Made by a program: the position numbers and the translations under genes. The notes below the pieces were generated by a model that saw only the letters and a program-made list of their open reading frames with translations, was not told the origin of the DNA and ran no database searches. Below are positions 46,801 through 61,000 of a stretch of DNA of 64,000 nt, piece after piece. The first letter of the stretch is position 1. Every line of letters begins with the position of its first letter. The stretch spans positions 7,424,880 through 7,488,879 of the forward strand of contig ML133383.1 of NCBI GenBank assembly GCA_003864495.1, in the 5' to 3' direction. Origin of the DNA: Nemopilema nomurai. Its lineage: Eukaryota > Cnidaria > Scyphozoa > Rhizostomeae > Rhizostomatidae.

Positions 46801-48310
46801 AGTGGTGTTTGGTACCATTTCTGCTTTGGAATGTAATCTTTTGCAATAGCCAGAAGACTTTTCACACTTTCAACAGCCTAAAATGAGCAAATGATGGTAG
46901 TATGATTCAGCAAATGTTTTCTTAAGTGAATTTTGAGAAGTTTTATATCTTTTTAGCACCAGCCTCTGAATCAGCATGAAAAAGAAAGAAAAAAAGAGGG
47001 AAAGGAAATTTTTCAGAAATGGCAAATGGAAATTTCTAAATGTAATTGCTTGTGCTTACCAAATATCAAGTACAGGGCTGAAAACACATTTAAATCAAAA
47101 CTGAATTTTGAATTTGTAATAGGGTGTGAGAGGAACTTTACAAAATACTTCTGTAATGTCAAAGATACTTGCACTTTGCAATACATGATTTTTTCATCAT
47201 CACAACATTTCCCAAATTTATGTGAGGCTTCATTGTAAATAGAAACATCAGACTCCCACCTTATTTGGATTATCAGCATAGGAGGACAGACCAGGTTTCA
47301 CTTTTTTGAAAATATCCTTTATCAGTTTCAAGTTTCCATCTAGATAAGATAAATTTAGATCACTTTTGCTGCATGTCAAAAATCAACATGATGTTTTGTG
47401 AGTAGAGCAGTAAACATTTGCTGTATATCTTGAATTGTGTAAGACTTGGGGAAGTAGCTTAGACCATCATTTTCAACATACCACAAAAGAATGATAAAAT
47501 AATATAAGCAAAAAAGTGGCTTCAAAATTAGTATTACACAATCTGAGAAAATCAGTGCTTGTTCAAAAGCAATAATATACAACTGTTTTGAGATAATGTG
47601 AGAGTTTATACTTTGGTATTAGAAGCCATGCCAATGGAATTTATTGGGTGGCTGGGGTCTTCAATGCTGTAACTTATACAAGCTGGGGTACTGTAATTTA
47701 TATAAGCAGTCTTCATTGGACACAAACATGTAGTATCTCGATCTGTATACAAAATTAGAATAACCTCAACTGCTTATTGAAAGAGGAAGTAAATTTGAAA
47801 AAGTTAATTTGAATAAAATGTAGGTAGAGGACTTCAAAATGTTAAGCTATTTTGAAATCAAATTAGGAAATGAAGTATTTGAATTGAGTCATAGCTTAAA
47901 ATTTTACCCCTTGACTTTTCGAAGTGGAAAATATGAATTCTTGTGCCTGTACTGCCAGCATCAAATACCACACAATAATGGTCGTCTCTGATCTTTTCCA
48001 GTTCACCAGTTGAGAAATTATCTTCTCTCTCTACATATACATTTTGAGTCACTTTGAAAATACTAAAGGTATTAAAGCTTGAACCAGGCCTTGCCAGCAC
48101 TAAATAGACAACTGTCACGAGGCAGCAGGAAAGGAAGACGAAGAAGCATGTCTTTCTGGATAGGTGCAATCTCGAGTTCCGTCTATTTCGGTACGTTTCT
48201 TTATCGGTATGTCGGAAAGATGTAACTGGGTCCAGAAGCATCTGCTTGCTTCGGTCTTGCATGGCGTTAGAATGACTAGGGAACGTTATTTGAACAACAG
48301 TCTTTCTCAA
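37857..48310 (-). CDS. ENTPD6: ENTPD5/6-type nucleoside diphosphatase, 14 exons
   Basis: Exons in transcript order are 48310-47908, 47339-47260, 46877-46734, 46571-46493, 46372-46337, 45288-45197, 44877-44795, 44547-44480, 44321-44231, 42970-42891, 42097-42026, 40827-40771, 38520-38411 and 37949-37857: 1488 nt, 495 residues. The family hydrolyses nucleoside di- and triphosphates, mainly UDP/GDP in ER/Golgi glycosylation. A cytosolic basic N-terminus and one membrane segment (about 54-73, CFFVFLSCCLVTVVYLVLA) suggest a type II protein. Apyrase regions: ACR1 FDAGSTGTR (116-124), ACR2 RATAGLRL (190-197), ACR3 MDGDSEGIYGW (about 230-239), ACR4 DLGGGS (263-268), ACR5 WAVGAA (477-482). FAFSYFFDRA and KPFLCLDTTYIS also match. 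ENTPD5 and ENTPD6 cannot be firmly separated; the retained membrane segment and KPGLSSYADN lean to ENTPD6. Exon 44231-44321 is the least conserved and least certain. Met1 is the longest start; Met17 or Met24 are possible. Confidence 0.9.
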
Positions 48311-49076
48311 CGCGAACGATGCGGGCCAAATGTGATAGGGATGTTTTCAAGTTAACAAGCTTGGCGCCTCCCAAGATGGGATAAAGTGGAATCAATCCGA
48401 TAACTTCAGCAAAACTGATGTTCCATTTATTCTTCTTTATGTTGAAAGGTCCTTCTGAATTCAAGAGTTTTTATGTGACGGCCATCAGTAGATCGACAAG
48501 ACCATAGATTAAAGTACAAAATTATTAACAAAATTGATGTGCCATGTCATAGAGGCGTTGTTATGGCGAAGGACTGATTCTGTGGCAATGCTCCTTCGCA
48601 TACATGAAACTTCGCACGGAGCAGAATCGTTGTCCCTGCCACAGGTCCTTGCCTTGTTCCAAAAGGCGGCAAGGCTGGCAAGGGGATAACAGAGTCTAAG
48701 AAATATGTTCCATTTCAAAAAATTAAGTGTAGGCATTAACAACGAGTCATACTTCTTTCAAAGTTCCTGTTTTATTGGCTGCAAGGTGACAAAGATTCGC
48801 TGGCCCTGACCCCATTCCTTTTCGGTTCTTCATAACCGATTAAATAGAATTACATGGGTATTAAAAGTAATGTAACGGATTCGAACTATTTCCGTCTTGT
48901 TCAGAGAGCTATTATGATTATGATGATGATGGCTAACAATGAAAGTGGTGCTCGCACTGCACGATGGACCTGTTTTCTGATCCGGGACTTTTCATTGTCA
49001 CCACGCGTTGTTCTCTGCTCGGGAAGTTGGGTGACAGTTGCAGATTTTTAAATTTATTTCAAATTTAATCGTAAAT
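48311..49076. promoter_or_regulatory. Divergent intergenic region between the ENTPD and hnRNP U-like genes
   Basis: The two start codons lie 766 bp apart and point away from each other, so both promoters and 5' UTRs are expected here. No TATA box is evident. ORFs across it (48509-48742 minus, 48854-49051 plus) are not convincing genes. Confidence 0.5.
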
Positions 49077-52000
49077 ATGAGCGAGTTATCGGCTGGAGAA
49101 GTAAAGAAATTCAAAGTTGCAGAACTCAAGACAGAGCTGTCGAAAAGAGGGCTTTCTACAAAAGGCAAAAAAGATGAACTTGCAAGTAGGCTCTTGGATG
49201 CCATTGAGGGCCTAAATAGAACCGTTGACGATGAGAACAACACAGGCGAATCTGAAGCTGTCGACTCTGAAGAGCCAGCTGCTGCAGACGAAGAAACAGC
49301 TCAGAGTTTAAACGGTGCTGAGGATTCAACTCAAGAAGTTGAAGCTCCACAAACTGACGATTCCGAAATGCCAGACGACGGGGAAGTCAGCGAAGCTGGC
49401 AAGCAGGCCGAAGACGAGATTGCAACAGAAGAAGCAGATATGCCTGCAGTAATACAGAGTGGAGGTAAACTTTGTTTCGATCCCCATTGATGCAAATATC
49501 TGCTTGTTGGAACCCCTTCAAGAATTTATTCAACCATTTTCATTATAACGTTGTTGCTTGCTTTTCGTCCGCACGTGCAATTAAAGACATTCAGGCCATT
49601 GACAAAGAAGTGTTGTTGAACATCGATAAGTAAATGGGCTGTGGAGGATTCCTAAATCACATTTAAAGTTCTGATCACAATTCGTTTTGACAGGCTCTAC
49701 ACCATTTAACCGAAATTTTTTTATTTTTGGATAATGTCAAGTTAAGCTTTTGAATGCATGTGAGGTGAAGTTGCAATCTGAAAAGAAGTCATCACTATAT
49801 TTATACGTGCATGTGGTACGGTTCGCTTTTGGGTGTTGGTTGGAACTACTTTTATAGAATCAACCACTCAAAGGTTGACATTCTTTCGCCTTTATTTACA
49901 GCTTTTAGAAGGAATTTGCAAGATAATGTGATTGGCCCTAAAGCATGTTATAACACAGATTTGTATGTGTATTTGCCCCCCTCATAATCCCTTGTCAGTA
50001 TACCTCAATTTTAATTTGAATAAGCAATGAACTGTTACAATGAGTTGAGATATGTAAAAAGGTGAATTTCAGCTGTAGACAAGAATTTAAGAGAAGAACA
50101 GCAAGTGACAGTAATCAATTGATGCTAGTTTGGCCAAGTGACAATAATTTGTATCCTATCAGTGTCAAACTTGATACTAAGACATCCTGGCTGGGACCCA
50201 TTTATGGGTACTGTACTAGATAAAGGCCATTTCTCAAAACATGGCTGTCTGTAGCACAACAAACTGTTGCAATGTCTACCCCCTTTCCTTTATGTGTAAC
50301 ATGATTTTTGTTGACCCCAAGAACACATACTTTGTTGCAATGTTCTATGATAGACAAAATAACTTAACGAAGCATTAAAACCTATTTTTAGAAAGGTTTT
50401 TTTGCATTAGCCTTTCCAGCAGATAAAAGTTTTACCATGGATGTTCGAAGTGAGTATTTTTATTTCATTATTTCATAAAATCTGTGTTACATAAAAACAA
50501 TGTTACATGGTATAAGGATGATATAAAGACACACATATTCTGTGTACTGCTGCCTGATTTCCAATATGTTCAAATGGGAGCTACCGTGGATACCATGCAA
50601 GAATGAATTCCATGTAGAGATTGCCAGAAGAAATGAAATGAAATCACTCAACACGCGAGTAAACTGCATAAAAAAACTAAAGAGTAACCTGCAGCTTTCT
50701 GTGATTGTTTTTGTATGTTTGATTAAAACAAAGTGGACAAAATTAAACCTGAGCAGACAAATTGATTCAGGCTCTTATTTGCACAATCAAGAATAATACA
50801 AACAAGGTGGTTATGGAGATAATAAGTTTCTTTTTTATTGGAAATTGTGTGCCATAAATGATCCAGCAAATTATTGAAGAAAAATTACAAGCATACGTTT
50901 ACCATGCAAAAGACTATGGCATATTAAGTGGAAATTCTGATGCGACAAGAACTTTGTATTTAGAGGAGACTTTAGTTATCAATGCTACGAGTCAGAACTA
51001 CATTCAAAAGTGATGGAAACCTTTGTTTGTACATGTTTAGCTGGAGGAATGCAGAGAAAAGGAGAAAGTTGACCTTTGATTAACAAAGTGATGAAAATCT
51101 TGTTGTGGAGGAATCAAAATGTTCCCAGAACAGATGCAGATGCTTTTGTGGTTACCTGCAGAATGATATGTGATGTGGAAAGATTGTTTTGTATGAAATA
51201 CATTTGCTGATTGTATGTTTGTGTAGTACTGGAGGAAACAAAAGGATTTGCACCAGTTATTTGGATGACCTGGAAGTCATGAAAGCTCCTTAAGTCCAGA
51301 AACTAACGGCAATACACTCATAGCTTTTTTTATCTGGTTTAAAACTATTCATCATCCATTAACTTATATAGAAGAGGAATAAGCAGGGTCAAGAGGAGAC
51401 AGTTATGGCGGCTATTAACAGCAGATATGTACATTTGAAGAAGGCGAACAAAGTTGAATTGGTTCTGTCAAAGTGGTTGTGAACAAATCTTTTTATAATT
51501 TCTAAAGCAAATTGGCTGCTCAAGACTCTGCTGGTAGTTCTAGTTGTTTATTTAAGGTGTACATGTTTCAAACAAAAGTTTTTTTATTAAAACATGTTTT
51601 GGTAGGTCTGCCTTAGGCAGAGACTCTTCTTTTATTCCAGATATAAGGTCAAATTATTCAGGTTTCTATGGTATAGTGGTAAGTATAGATATGATCATAA
51701 AGACTGTTTGTATTTTAGTAAGTATGTGCTTGGTGTTGAAAATAATCTCTAAGTCTGTAGGAAGTCTTTGAAAAGAAATTATCTTGAAGCAGCAATTACT
51801 TTTATATTTATTGAAGTTTTAAAGAGAACATGATGTGTTACTTACCAACGCTTGTAGCTGATGTAATTGACATGAGATGCATGCATGTAGATATGTGATG
51901 TGACACAAAAGACATTTACTACACATGGAAGCTTATGCAAACAGCCAAATTGATACAAACCTCCAATTGCTGACAGTAGAAGATCACAGATCTTGGAAGT

Positions 52001-55000
52001 TATGAAAAACTGTCAATCCCCAGATGGAAATTGAAGTCATGCGAAGTTTTCCAATTAATGCTTAAAAGGACATTAGTTAGTTTCTGTTCATCTGTATGCT
52101 TTGATAGTGGACATTCTTTTGTAAGTAGTGCTTAGCTTTTGCAATTTTTTTTGTTAAATGTTGATGAAAAATTTCTTGACAGGGTTTGATTCACTTGTGG
52201 TGAAGATGCCATACCAGAAATATCACCTTATCTTAATGGTAATTCAAAAATTTTCTTTCTGTGTTCGGAATTTTCTGGACGAGGGGTTTTAGTCAGATTT
52301 TATTCTGAATGAATTGAAAGCAGTTCCACTTGGAATGGTTCATTTTTTTGCTATTTGTCTCCTCACTTCTGCTCTATGAGAATGAATGAATTGAACAATG
52401 GAATTATAATCTTACTGTGACATTTGTACTATAGATATTGAGAAATGGGTTCAAATTGCGCTCTGTGCAACTCATTCACACAGCATGTTCACAACTTGTT
52501 CACTGGAAGAGATGACAACCTCACAAATTGAGAAGAAAAGATTGCTGCTGAGTTGAGAATCGCCTCCAAGATATATGACCTCTTGCAAAGCAAACAATAG
52601 CTCAGGCTTTCTGCAATTTTATTGGAGTGATAAAGTATTGCACCATCGTATGGCCTTGAATCGTATACCATTATTGCCCCATCCTTGTCTTTGTACATGT
52701 GTGGTCAATTTTTTAGGTGTTTGTTATGAATACGGTGTTGCAATTGCTTTCTAGTTTTTCAAGACTTTGTTGAATTAGGAACATTCAATGAAAATATGTA
52801 TCTGTCCCTAAATGAATTTAGAAATATTTCCAAATTAATGCCTATAATTCTTTTAGTTGAAGATATGGCAGATAAAGAAATAACAGAAGAGCATGAAATT
52901 GAAGAAGTTAACTCTGATGAAAAACAAGAAGTTGTTGATGAAGTTGGTGAAGACGTTGTTGATGAAGTCGTTGATGAAGTTGCCAATGAAGTTGCTGATG
53001 ATGAAATGACTGGTGCTGTGGAAGCTGCTGATGGAAAAGAAGAAGCAGAAACAGATGCAAAGGAAGAAGCAGAAACAGATGCAAAGGAAGAAGTAGAAAC
53101 AGATGCAAAGGAGGAAGTAGAAACAGATGCAAAGGAAGAAGAAGAGGTGCAAAAGACAGAGGAGGAACTTGCTGCAGAAAAAGCTGCAGCAGAAGCAGAG
53201 GAGGCTGCAAGGGCAGCAGAAGAAGCAGAGAGAAAGGCAAAAGAAGAACAGGAAGCAAAAGAGGCCAAAGAAAAGGAAGAGAAGAGGAAAATGGAAGAAA
53301 AGAAGGCTGAAGAAGAGAAAATTGTCCTGTAAGTTCACTAAGCAGAGTTAGTTTTTCCTGGAATTGAACACAGTTTTTATATTTTGGCCTGTTTGTGTAA
53401 GACATTGATTCATTTGAGAATTCCAAAAATCAAGCCTTTGGTATTTTGGAATATGCTTTTTGGTAAGTAACAGCAAGTATTCTCTTGAATTCTTTTTGAA
53501 TGGGTATGTTTCAATTGGATAGGATTCTCTTGAAATGCCATCTTTATATTTGGCAATAAATATATATATGCTTTCTGCATAACTTTTTTAGTGCTCCAGA
53601 AGTTGAGTTGGAAGTGGAAGATGGTGAACAAGAAGAGGAAGTTTCATTTGATGACACTAAGATTGTTCTTGATGCCTGTATGTTTCAAAGTTGGTTTTTC
53701 TAAATTCTATAGGAAACGCTTTAATTGCATACAGTTTCAACAAATTGATTTTAATTACAATTGAATACAATCTTCTGAATACAATCAAAGCTGAATATTT
53801 TCTTGGTTTTTAACATTGTGTTTCTATTCCCAGATAATGCTGATTTGCATTTTGTTCGTTCATCTGATGGTCTTACTGGAAGGAATCTTACTAAGAATGA
53901 CTTTAGCTTCTTATGGTGTGGTGTGAAGGCTAACTATGGAGTGAAGTCTTGCAAAGTGTGTTACGAATGCAAGGTTAGTTCATTTTGCATATTAATTGTT
54001 CAAGATTGGCAGTCTTTGTAATATGAAAATAGGCTATGTGCGGCATTTCACACGCCTTGATTACTTTGCATGTGTGATAGAGGCCATGCGATCCACTTTT
54101 TATCGGTTGTTTCTCATACCTGTTGTCAAGAACTGGGTGCAGCTTTTAAGGAGACCTAATTTGGGGACTTTGAGTTACTACTGCTTTGAAAATCTTCGAA
54201 ACATAAGCAATTTTTAAAAATTTTGTTGCAAATTCTTTGTTTTGCGCGTGTGATAATTAGCACGTCTTGGACAATTTGCGTGTTTGCGTGAATACAATTT
54301 CTTTTATTATGAGACTTGTTAGGGGCTGATAAAATGACTCATCAATATTTTAGATTGTAAAGAAGTTAGATGTGGAACTTCCAGATAGTGAGCAACCAAA
54401 ACATGGAATAAGAATCGGCTGGTCCGCAGCTAGTTCTGGTCTTCAGCTAGGTATGTTAGCTTACTGCTTTCTCTTTCCCTACCTTGGTGTTGCCTCCAGT
54501 GATGACTTAGAAAAGTTTTTTCTCTCATGATCTATGGTTACAGTTTTTTAGATAATTCTATTGATATGTGAGTGATTTCATTTTTAAGGATTTTCTGAAG
54601 CTATCAAACTTTATGATAATTGTAAAATTCCAGGTGAAGCCAGCTTATCTTATGGGTATGAAAGCTCTGGAAAGATCTGTGCTTCCTCAAATTTTGCTGA
54701 CTATGCAGACCCGTTTGGTGAAGGAGACATCATTGGTGCATATCTGGTGAGAAATTTTGTTCTTGTATAAACTAATAATATTTTTTCAATTGGTATATGT
54801 ATAACTTTTATACACACTATAACCTAAGGGTACACTCAGGCTGAATGCATTGTGTATCTTGCAGAATACAGTGTGGTACTGTGCCTTTGATTTTATGAAA
54901 TCCTGTTCAGACTGTTATCTTGTTCTGCAGAGGCAACCAAATGAACAGTGGTTGCAGAATTGTTCCCTATAAGCTCATCCTTTATTTGATGCTTCACATT

Positions 55001-58000
55001 TTGGAGTATGTGACTGAAAATCCTTGTAAACTTAATCCAGGTAAAAGTCCCAGTGGGGACCCACTGCCCTTTCAGCCACGTCTTTTCATTCTTACCGCTT
55101 GCCTGTTGCTCCTGGGTAGCCTAGAGAAGGCCTGTCAATCTGACCTGCTTCTCCTTTCTGTAAGCATCCTTGATTTAGAATAAAGCAGAATTGAATATTT
55201 ACTTTACCAATTGGCTCAATATAGTGTTTAGTAAGTAACATTGGTATCTGTTGATTAATTACTTCCCTGCTTCACAGAAATAGGTACACTGCATCCATAG
55301 TTTGATCATGTCTTTCTTTTCAGGATTTGGAAAGTGATGTCAAAACTTTGAAATACACTAAGAATGGATCTGACTTGGGTATCGCAATGTCGCTTTCTGT
55401 CAACCTTGATGATGCAGCATTGTTTCCACATATATTTATAAAGAACATGGAAGTTGAAGTTAATTTTGGCTCGATGGTATGCATTTCATTTTCCAATTTG
55501 CTAGCATCGCTCTGTCTTTGAAGTATTCTCAATATTTGAGATTTTTTTCCAACTGCAAGTTTTACCAAGTAGCTTTTGACTTTGTAGTCCAATCTTGAAA
55601 GTTCTTTGCAATGCTAACAATATAGACTAGTATCATTTCATACTTTTAAAAAGTTACATAAGGGCATTGGTAAAGGTTGATTTGTGTAGACCTATTATAT
55701 AACTAATAAGCAATTTATTATGGACAACAGTGAGTGATGAATGAATTTTAATGTATAGGAAGAACCATGGCATGAGAAGCTGGAAGGTTACACATTCATC
55801 CAAGAATGCCAGGAAGAGAATTTAAGGAAAGGACCAACCCCACCTACAGAGAAATCTGAATGTGAGGTAATGAATGCATTGTTGTTTCTGATAAAGTTAT
55901 TTATATTTCATTGTACTTTAAGCCTCTTGGCATTAAATCTTCTTTATATACATAACCAGAATACCTGCTGCTAATGCTGCTTAAAATCATAATTTGGGCA
56001 AGGGATTTAAAACTGCTATGAACAAATATGAGACATCTCTAGTTTTTCCATAGTATTTTGAAGAGGCCTTGTGAAGAAAGACAGTCGTTTTTTTAGGCAA
56101 TTATGATGGTTGGCTTACCTTCTACTGGCAAGACATGTTGGGCACAAAATCATTGCAGGGAGAATCCAGATAAAAACTTTACTATCCTTGGAAGGGAAAT
56201 GATCATGGATCGAATGAAGGTGTGAAAACCATTATCTTGATGTATTTCAATCATGTTGAATTGCAACACATACTTTGGTGAAAGGAGATGCCTTAACCTA
56301 ATAAATGTTTTAATTATAAATTACTTGGAGGAATGATGAAAACTTGTGTTAGAGGCACTGACTGCGGTCTCAAGGGTTGTGGCTCAAGCCCTGGTATGAC
56401 CAAACTTGCACACAGAGTGAGGGAGTCGCTAGCTCTCTGTAATTCCAGGTATAAGGAATCACAAGGTGTGGTCGCATGGAAGGACCAAGACACTGCTCGA
56501 TAAGCCTAAGCTTCTCAGTGTCCCAAAAAAGTACCTTCGGAAGCTAGGTAGTAACAAATACAAAATACAAAGTACTTTTTCGTCTGGCACTCCTCAGATT
56601 CCCCCAAACATATAGTGACGACAATTTTCATATAACTGGGCAAGCTAGGACTTATTTTTCATCTAGGTGTTTTGGGGTCTGTCTATATTTCAATGGAAAA
56701 CCCCATTCGTTGTAGACAGAAAGAGTTCGTCTTTGTCCTTGGGCTCTTCTAAAGTTAGGTGTTAAGTAGCATTGATTGGTCAACAATAACCAATCATGCG
56801 CTCTTTTTATCACCCTCTAGTGTTTTCGATCTGGCTATTTATTCGGTCAGCTTTTGGTTATTTTCCGACGTTTGTATACTCTGAGGAGTGTCGGACGAAA
56901 AAGTACTTTAAGTAAGCAAAAACTGGTTCCTCTTTTTTCTTGATATATTATGTCTTATTCATAAATTATTCTTATTCATTGGTTTGTCTTAAAGCTCCAG
57001 GGTCATCCAAGAAAAAGGAGTAGCGAGTCATATCATCGTTTATTAGAAGCTTCTGGAAAGATTCTAGCCAAGTTCTTTGCACTCGCAACATCAAGAAAGA
57101 GGAATTACATTTTGGACCAGGTATTGTTTTTAAGACTACGTCGCAATTCTTATGGATGGTTCTCTGTTTTGATTTGGTCTTTTTTTTAATAAACTCAGGG
57201 TTTATCAATATGCTGATGTACGAGAAACATCTTCTGTAAAATTTCAAACATGCTAAAAAACAAAGTTCATTTCTGTTAATTCTTATTTGTAGTTTATGAA
57301 TATGGGCACATAATGCATATGTAAATGGCATGCAATGTACGTGTCTAGATTGCTTTTAAATTGCTCTTACTTGATGTACCAGTACGCTTCTTTCTACAGA
57401 CAAACGTTGTTGCAAAAGCCCAGCAAATGAAAATGGAGGCGTTTAATGAATTCCAAAGGAAGTGCAGGGTAGTCGTGCCGACTTACGAGAATCTCAGGAA
57501 GAGGTCCGGGGACAAGAGGCAGTATGACGGACATGATGTCCCATTCATGGCCCTTGCCAACATGAAATGTAAGCACGTGGCTTTCTTTTCTGTGTATCCT
57601 TTTACTTGTTCTTAATTCGATACGTTTTGTAACACTTAGACCCATCATATACACATTTTTTTGATCATTTTCCGGTGTTTGCATACTCTTTGTAAGTGTC
57701 GCACGAAAAAGTATATAATTAAGTGGGGAAAAAAGTATGATTCAACTGTTCCCTGCTATTTTGAAGTCTTGCAGTACAGAGTAGTTGCTTGTAGTTTGGT
57801 TCTTTGAAAAATGGTGAGAATTACCCTTCAAATTTGCTGGTTTGTCACAGCAAGGGTTCGTGAAAATCGATTTAATGTTTGTAAACCCACAACCTGGATT
57901 CAAATATGCTTGGCTTACGGCTTTATGGTAATTCATGCGATTGTATATTTACGCTGAAGTGGTAGGCCAGACATCGTTAATATTGCAAGTCATCGACATC

Positions 58001-61000
58001 TTACTTGTTTGAAAAGAAACTCGTTTTTGAGACCCTGGTCACTCTTAATCCTTTGTAGTCACTCTCTAATTCGACGAATGTTTTACCCAGTAAACGTTTG
58101 CATGCATCATTTTTGCATCATTCTGAAACAGTTTTTTGCGTTTGCAGACTTCTTCCACATCCCTGAGCAAGGAGATCTCTTCGAGGAAGTGGTATATGTT
58201 GAGCAAGAGGAGGAAGAGGCAAAGAGGACTATTGAAAGCTATCACCGTGAAGGGAAGAGAAACCGGGACAGGGGCGAGGAGCCACAGCACAAGAGACAGA
58301 GATACGACGACAGGCGTGATGGGCAGCGGTACGGAGAAAGAAGGGACGGCGGCAGATACGGTATGCTATCTCTGTTTCTGTTTATTGTGCAGTATGCCTG
58401 CGTCTGGTCTTCTTCATGATGAGTTATGACCTGTGTTGTTGTTGTTGTCGTTAAGGAGAGAAGTGTTGTTCACTGTTAGACATTTAGCTGTTCTACTGAC
58501 TAAATGGTGCTAATCATTCTTGTACATTTTCCATCATTGTACCATCCAACAAAACATTTATTCGATACTGTGTACATTGTTATGACGTATTTCGATTCCA
58601 AGCGTTATATTTATACCAGACATTAATTTTTTCGTTTATAGAGCACTTGATACACTTAAGTGCTCAAATATAAAAGGTTCAGCCTTTCTTTGCACACGCC
58701 AGTGGAAAACTGTATCCACACATTCCAACTGAATTGCAACTTGTGTAGGCACTCTGTTTTCGTTTGTTTTCTGTTACACGACTAACTATTATCAAGTGTA
58801 AATCACTCTGACTTCGGAAACAATAAAACAAACGCCACATAGACAAGAGTCCAACCTTGACGAAACCAAAAACGTGATGCCTAGAAAACAAAATGCAGAA
58901 CTGTCGATGTCCCCTGCGACTTGGAAATTTGAAGGCGCTTGCTGCTAGAGCCACATGCGGCTGCTGCTAGCCCGAAGTCATGTCCAAGATTGCAGTGGAG
59001 TATGATTTGCTTTGTAGATTCTCACAGAAGAGGCCACTACTCCGACAAACGAAGATATGATGGCAGCTCAGGTCAGTCTACTGCGCATAGGCCGTGCTGC
59101 GTGGCGGCTTAGTAGCAAACCCAATGACCGGCCTGGGGAGTAGCTCAGCTGACTGCTTTCTCTTTCACGACTCCTATCAATCAGATTGTACTCCCGCAGT
59201 TTTGTTGTTGCGTGAAGGCAGCTTTTCTTCAAACCAAGAGTTGTTTGTTCGTCCCAGAAAGTGTAAGATCATTTTGGGATTCTAGCTGCGTAAGTCCAGG
59301 GAATGAGGCAAAACAAAGCGTTCTTTGACGTTAATCAGATCCAAATGAGAAAATTCGGTTTCACTCGACAGAAAGAAATGTCAGTACCAACACAACACTT
59401 CCACGCTACTGGTCCTGGTCTTAGTTTATAACCTGTTATTTTTCAAAGATCTCTCCATACAAACATTCTAGGAAATACAAACATATTTTTTACTCCATAT
59501 TTCATTAAAAACTCTGAATTTAAAGTTTCATTTTTGAACTTCTATCTCTTTCATTTCGTTTTTCCTCCACGTCATATTTCATTGTTCTCAAAAATAGGTG
59601 CGTTTAGTAGGTGCTTGTTGGCAACCGTTCGTTCAAATGATGAGTTAACTTCTTTGATAGGAATTGCCGTCTGAAATACAAGTTGTAGATATTTTATATC
59701 TGATGAACGAACCCTCTTGCCATCGCTGCTTGTAAAATAAACACTGCTTACAACGTAGGAAGTATCTTTCTCAGGTAATCAGCATCAATGTTGTCATAAG
59801 CTGTGTTCAATTAAACTAGGTCAGTTTCGTGTAATTTGGTGTTAGCGGCTTGATAAGTTCTCTTAACGTCGTTTCCTTATCCTGAAAAATTGTTTCTTCA
59901 CAATAGAAGGCCAATATGACGATAGAAGGAGAAACAGCAGGGAACGTCGTGGCGGTTACCAGGGCAGCTACGGTGGCGGCTATGGTGGCGGCGGTGGTGG
60001 TGGTTCATATGGCGGTGGCTACGGCGGTGGTTATGGCGGCGGTGGATATGGCGGAGGCTACGGCGGCGGTTACGGCGGCGGTGGCTACGGCAATTACGGT
60101 GGATATGGAGCCCGGTCTCAAAGTGGTGGCTACGGCGGCTATAACAGTGGAGGCTCGTATGGCCAGAGAAGCGGGGGCTATGGCGGCGGCTCGTACGGCG
60201 GTGGATATAACAGTGGCTCTTACGGGGGTGGCTCCTATGGCAGTGGCTCCTACGGGCAACGTAGTTACAACGGGGGTAGTTACAATAGTAAGTTCAAAAC
60301 TTCACAATTTTGGCGTTGTTTTTTCGATGTGATTTGATAAGGCCTACCGGGTATTTCTCATTCATGCCGGTCGTTTTATCGAACCGGGCGCACAAAAGAT
60401 CTTGAGCGGTGTTTAATTGGCACTAAAGATAGGAGCAAGGTAATTTTACTTGATAGTGGGGGGCAGCCTTCTGTGCTGGGAGGCCCTGGAATTAGGTAAA
60501 GGCAAATATAAACCCATGTATGTACAGTGCCACTTGTAGTTTTTCATCCAATGACTTATTCATTGTTTTGAAAGTTTTTGTAAAGAATCAACTGTTTTCA
60601 ATATAAATTTTTGGGGAATCTTAAATTTGTTGCTGTGAGAAAGTTTTATAAATGTAAGATAATATTTTGACGCAGTTGCCAACTTTCTCCATATATTTTG
60701 ACCCAGTTGCTACACTGTTTCTGTCGGTTATAGTGCAGCTGTTGTTGTCAGAGAGTTTTTGTGAGCCACTGATTCATTTGTTACGTCATTGCAGATGGAT
60801 CGTACGGTAGTTCTTACGGAGGCCAGTCTTCACAGCGCGGCGGTTATCGACAGGGCGGCAGTAGTGATAACCGGGACAGATACCGACAAGGCAGTGGTGG
60901 CTATGGCGGTAGTAGTTACGGCAACAGCAGCAGTTACGGCAGCGGCAGCAGTTACGGCAGCGGCAGCAGTTACGGCAGCGGCAGCAGTTACGGCGGCGGC

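Noticed and set aside
52759..53426. Long minus-strand ORFs (Ser/Ala-rich 169 aa, Phe/Cys-rich 161 aa, Leu/Gln-rich 172 aa)
   Set aside because: They are antisense shadows of the repetitive acidic exon of the hnRNP U-like gene, and their composition simply mirrors GAA/GCA codons.
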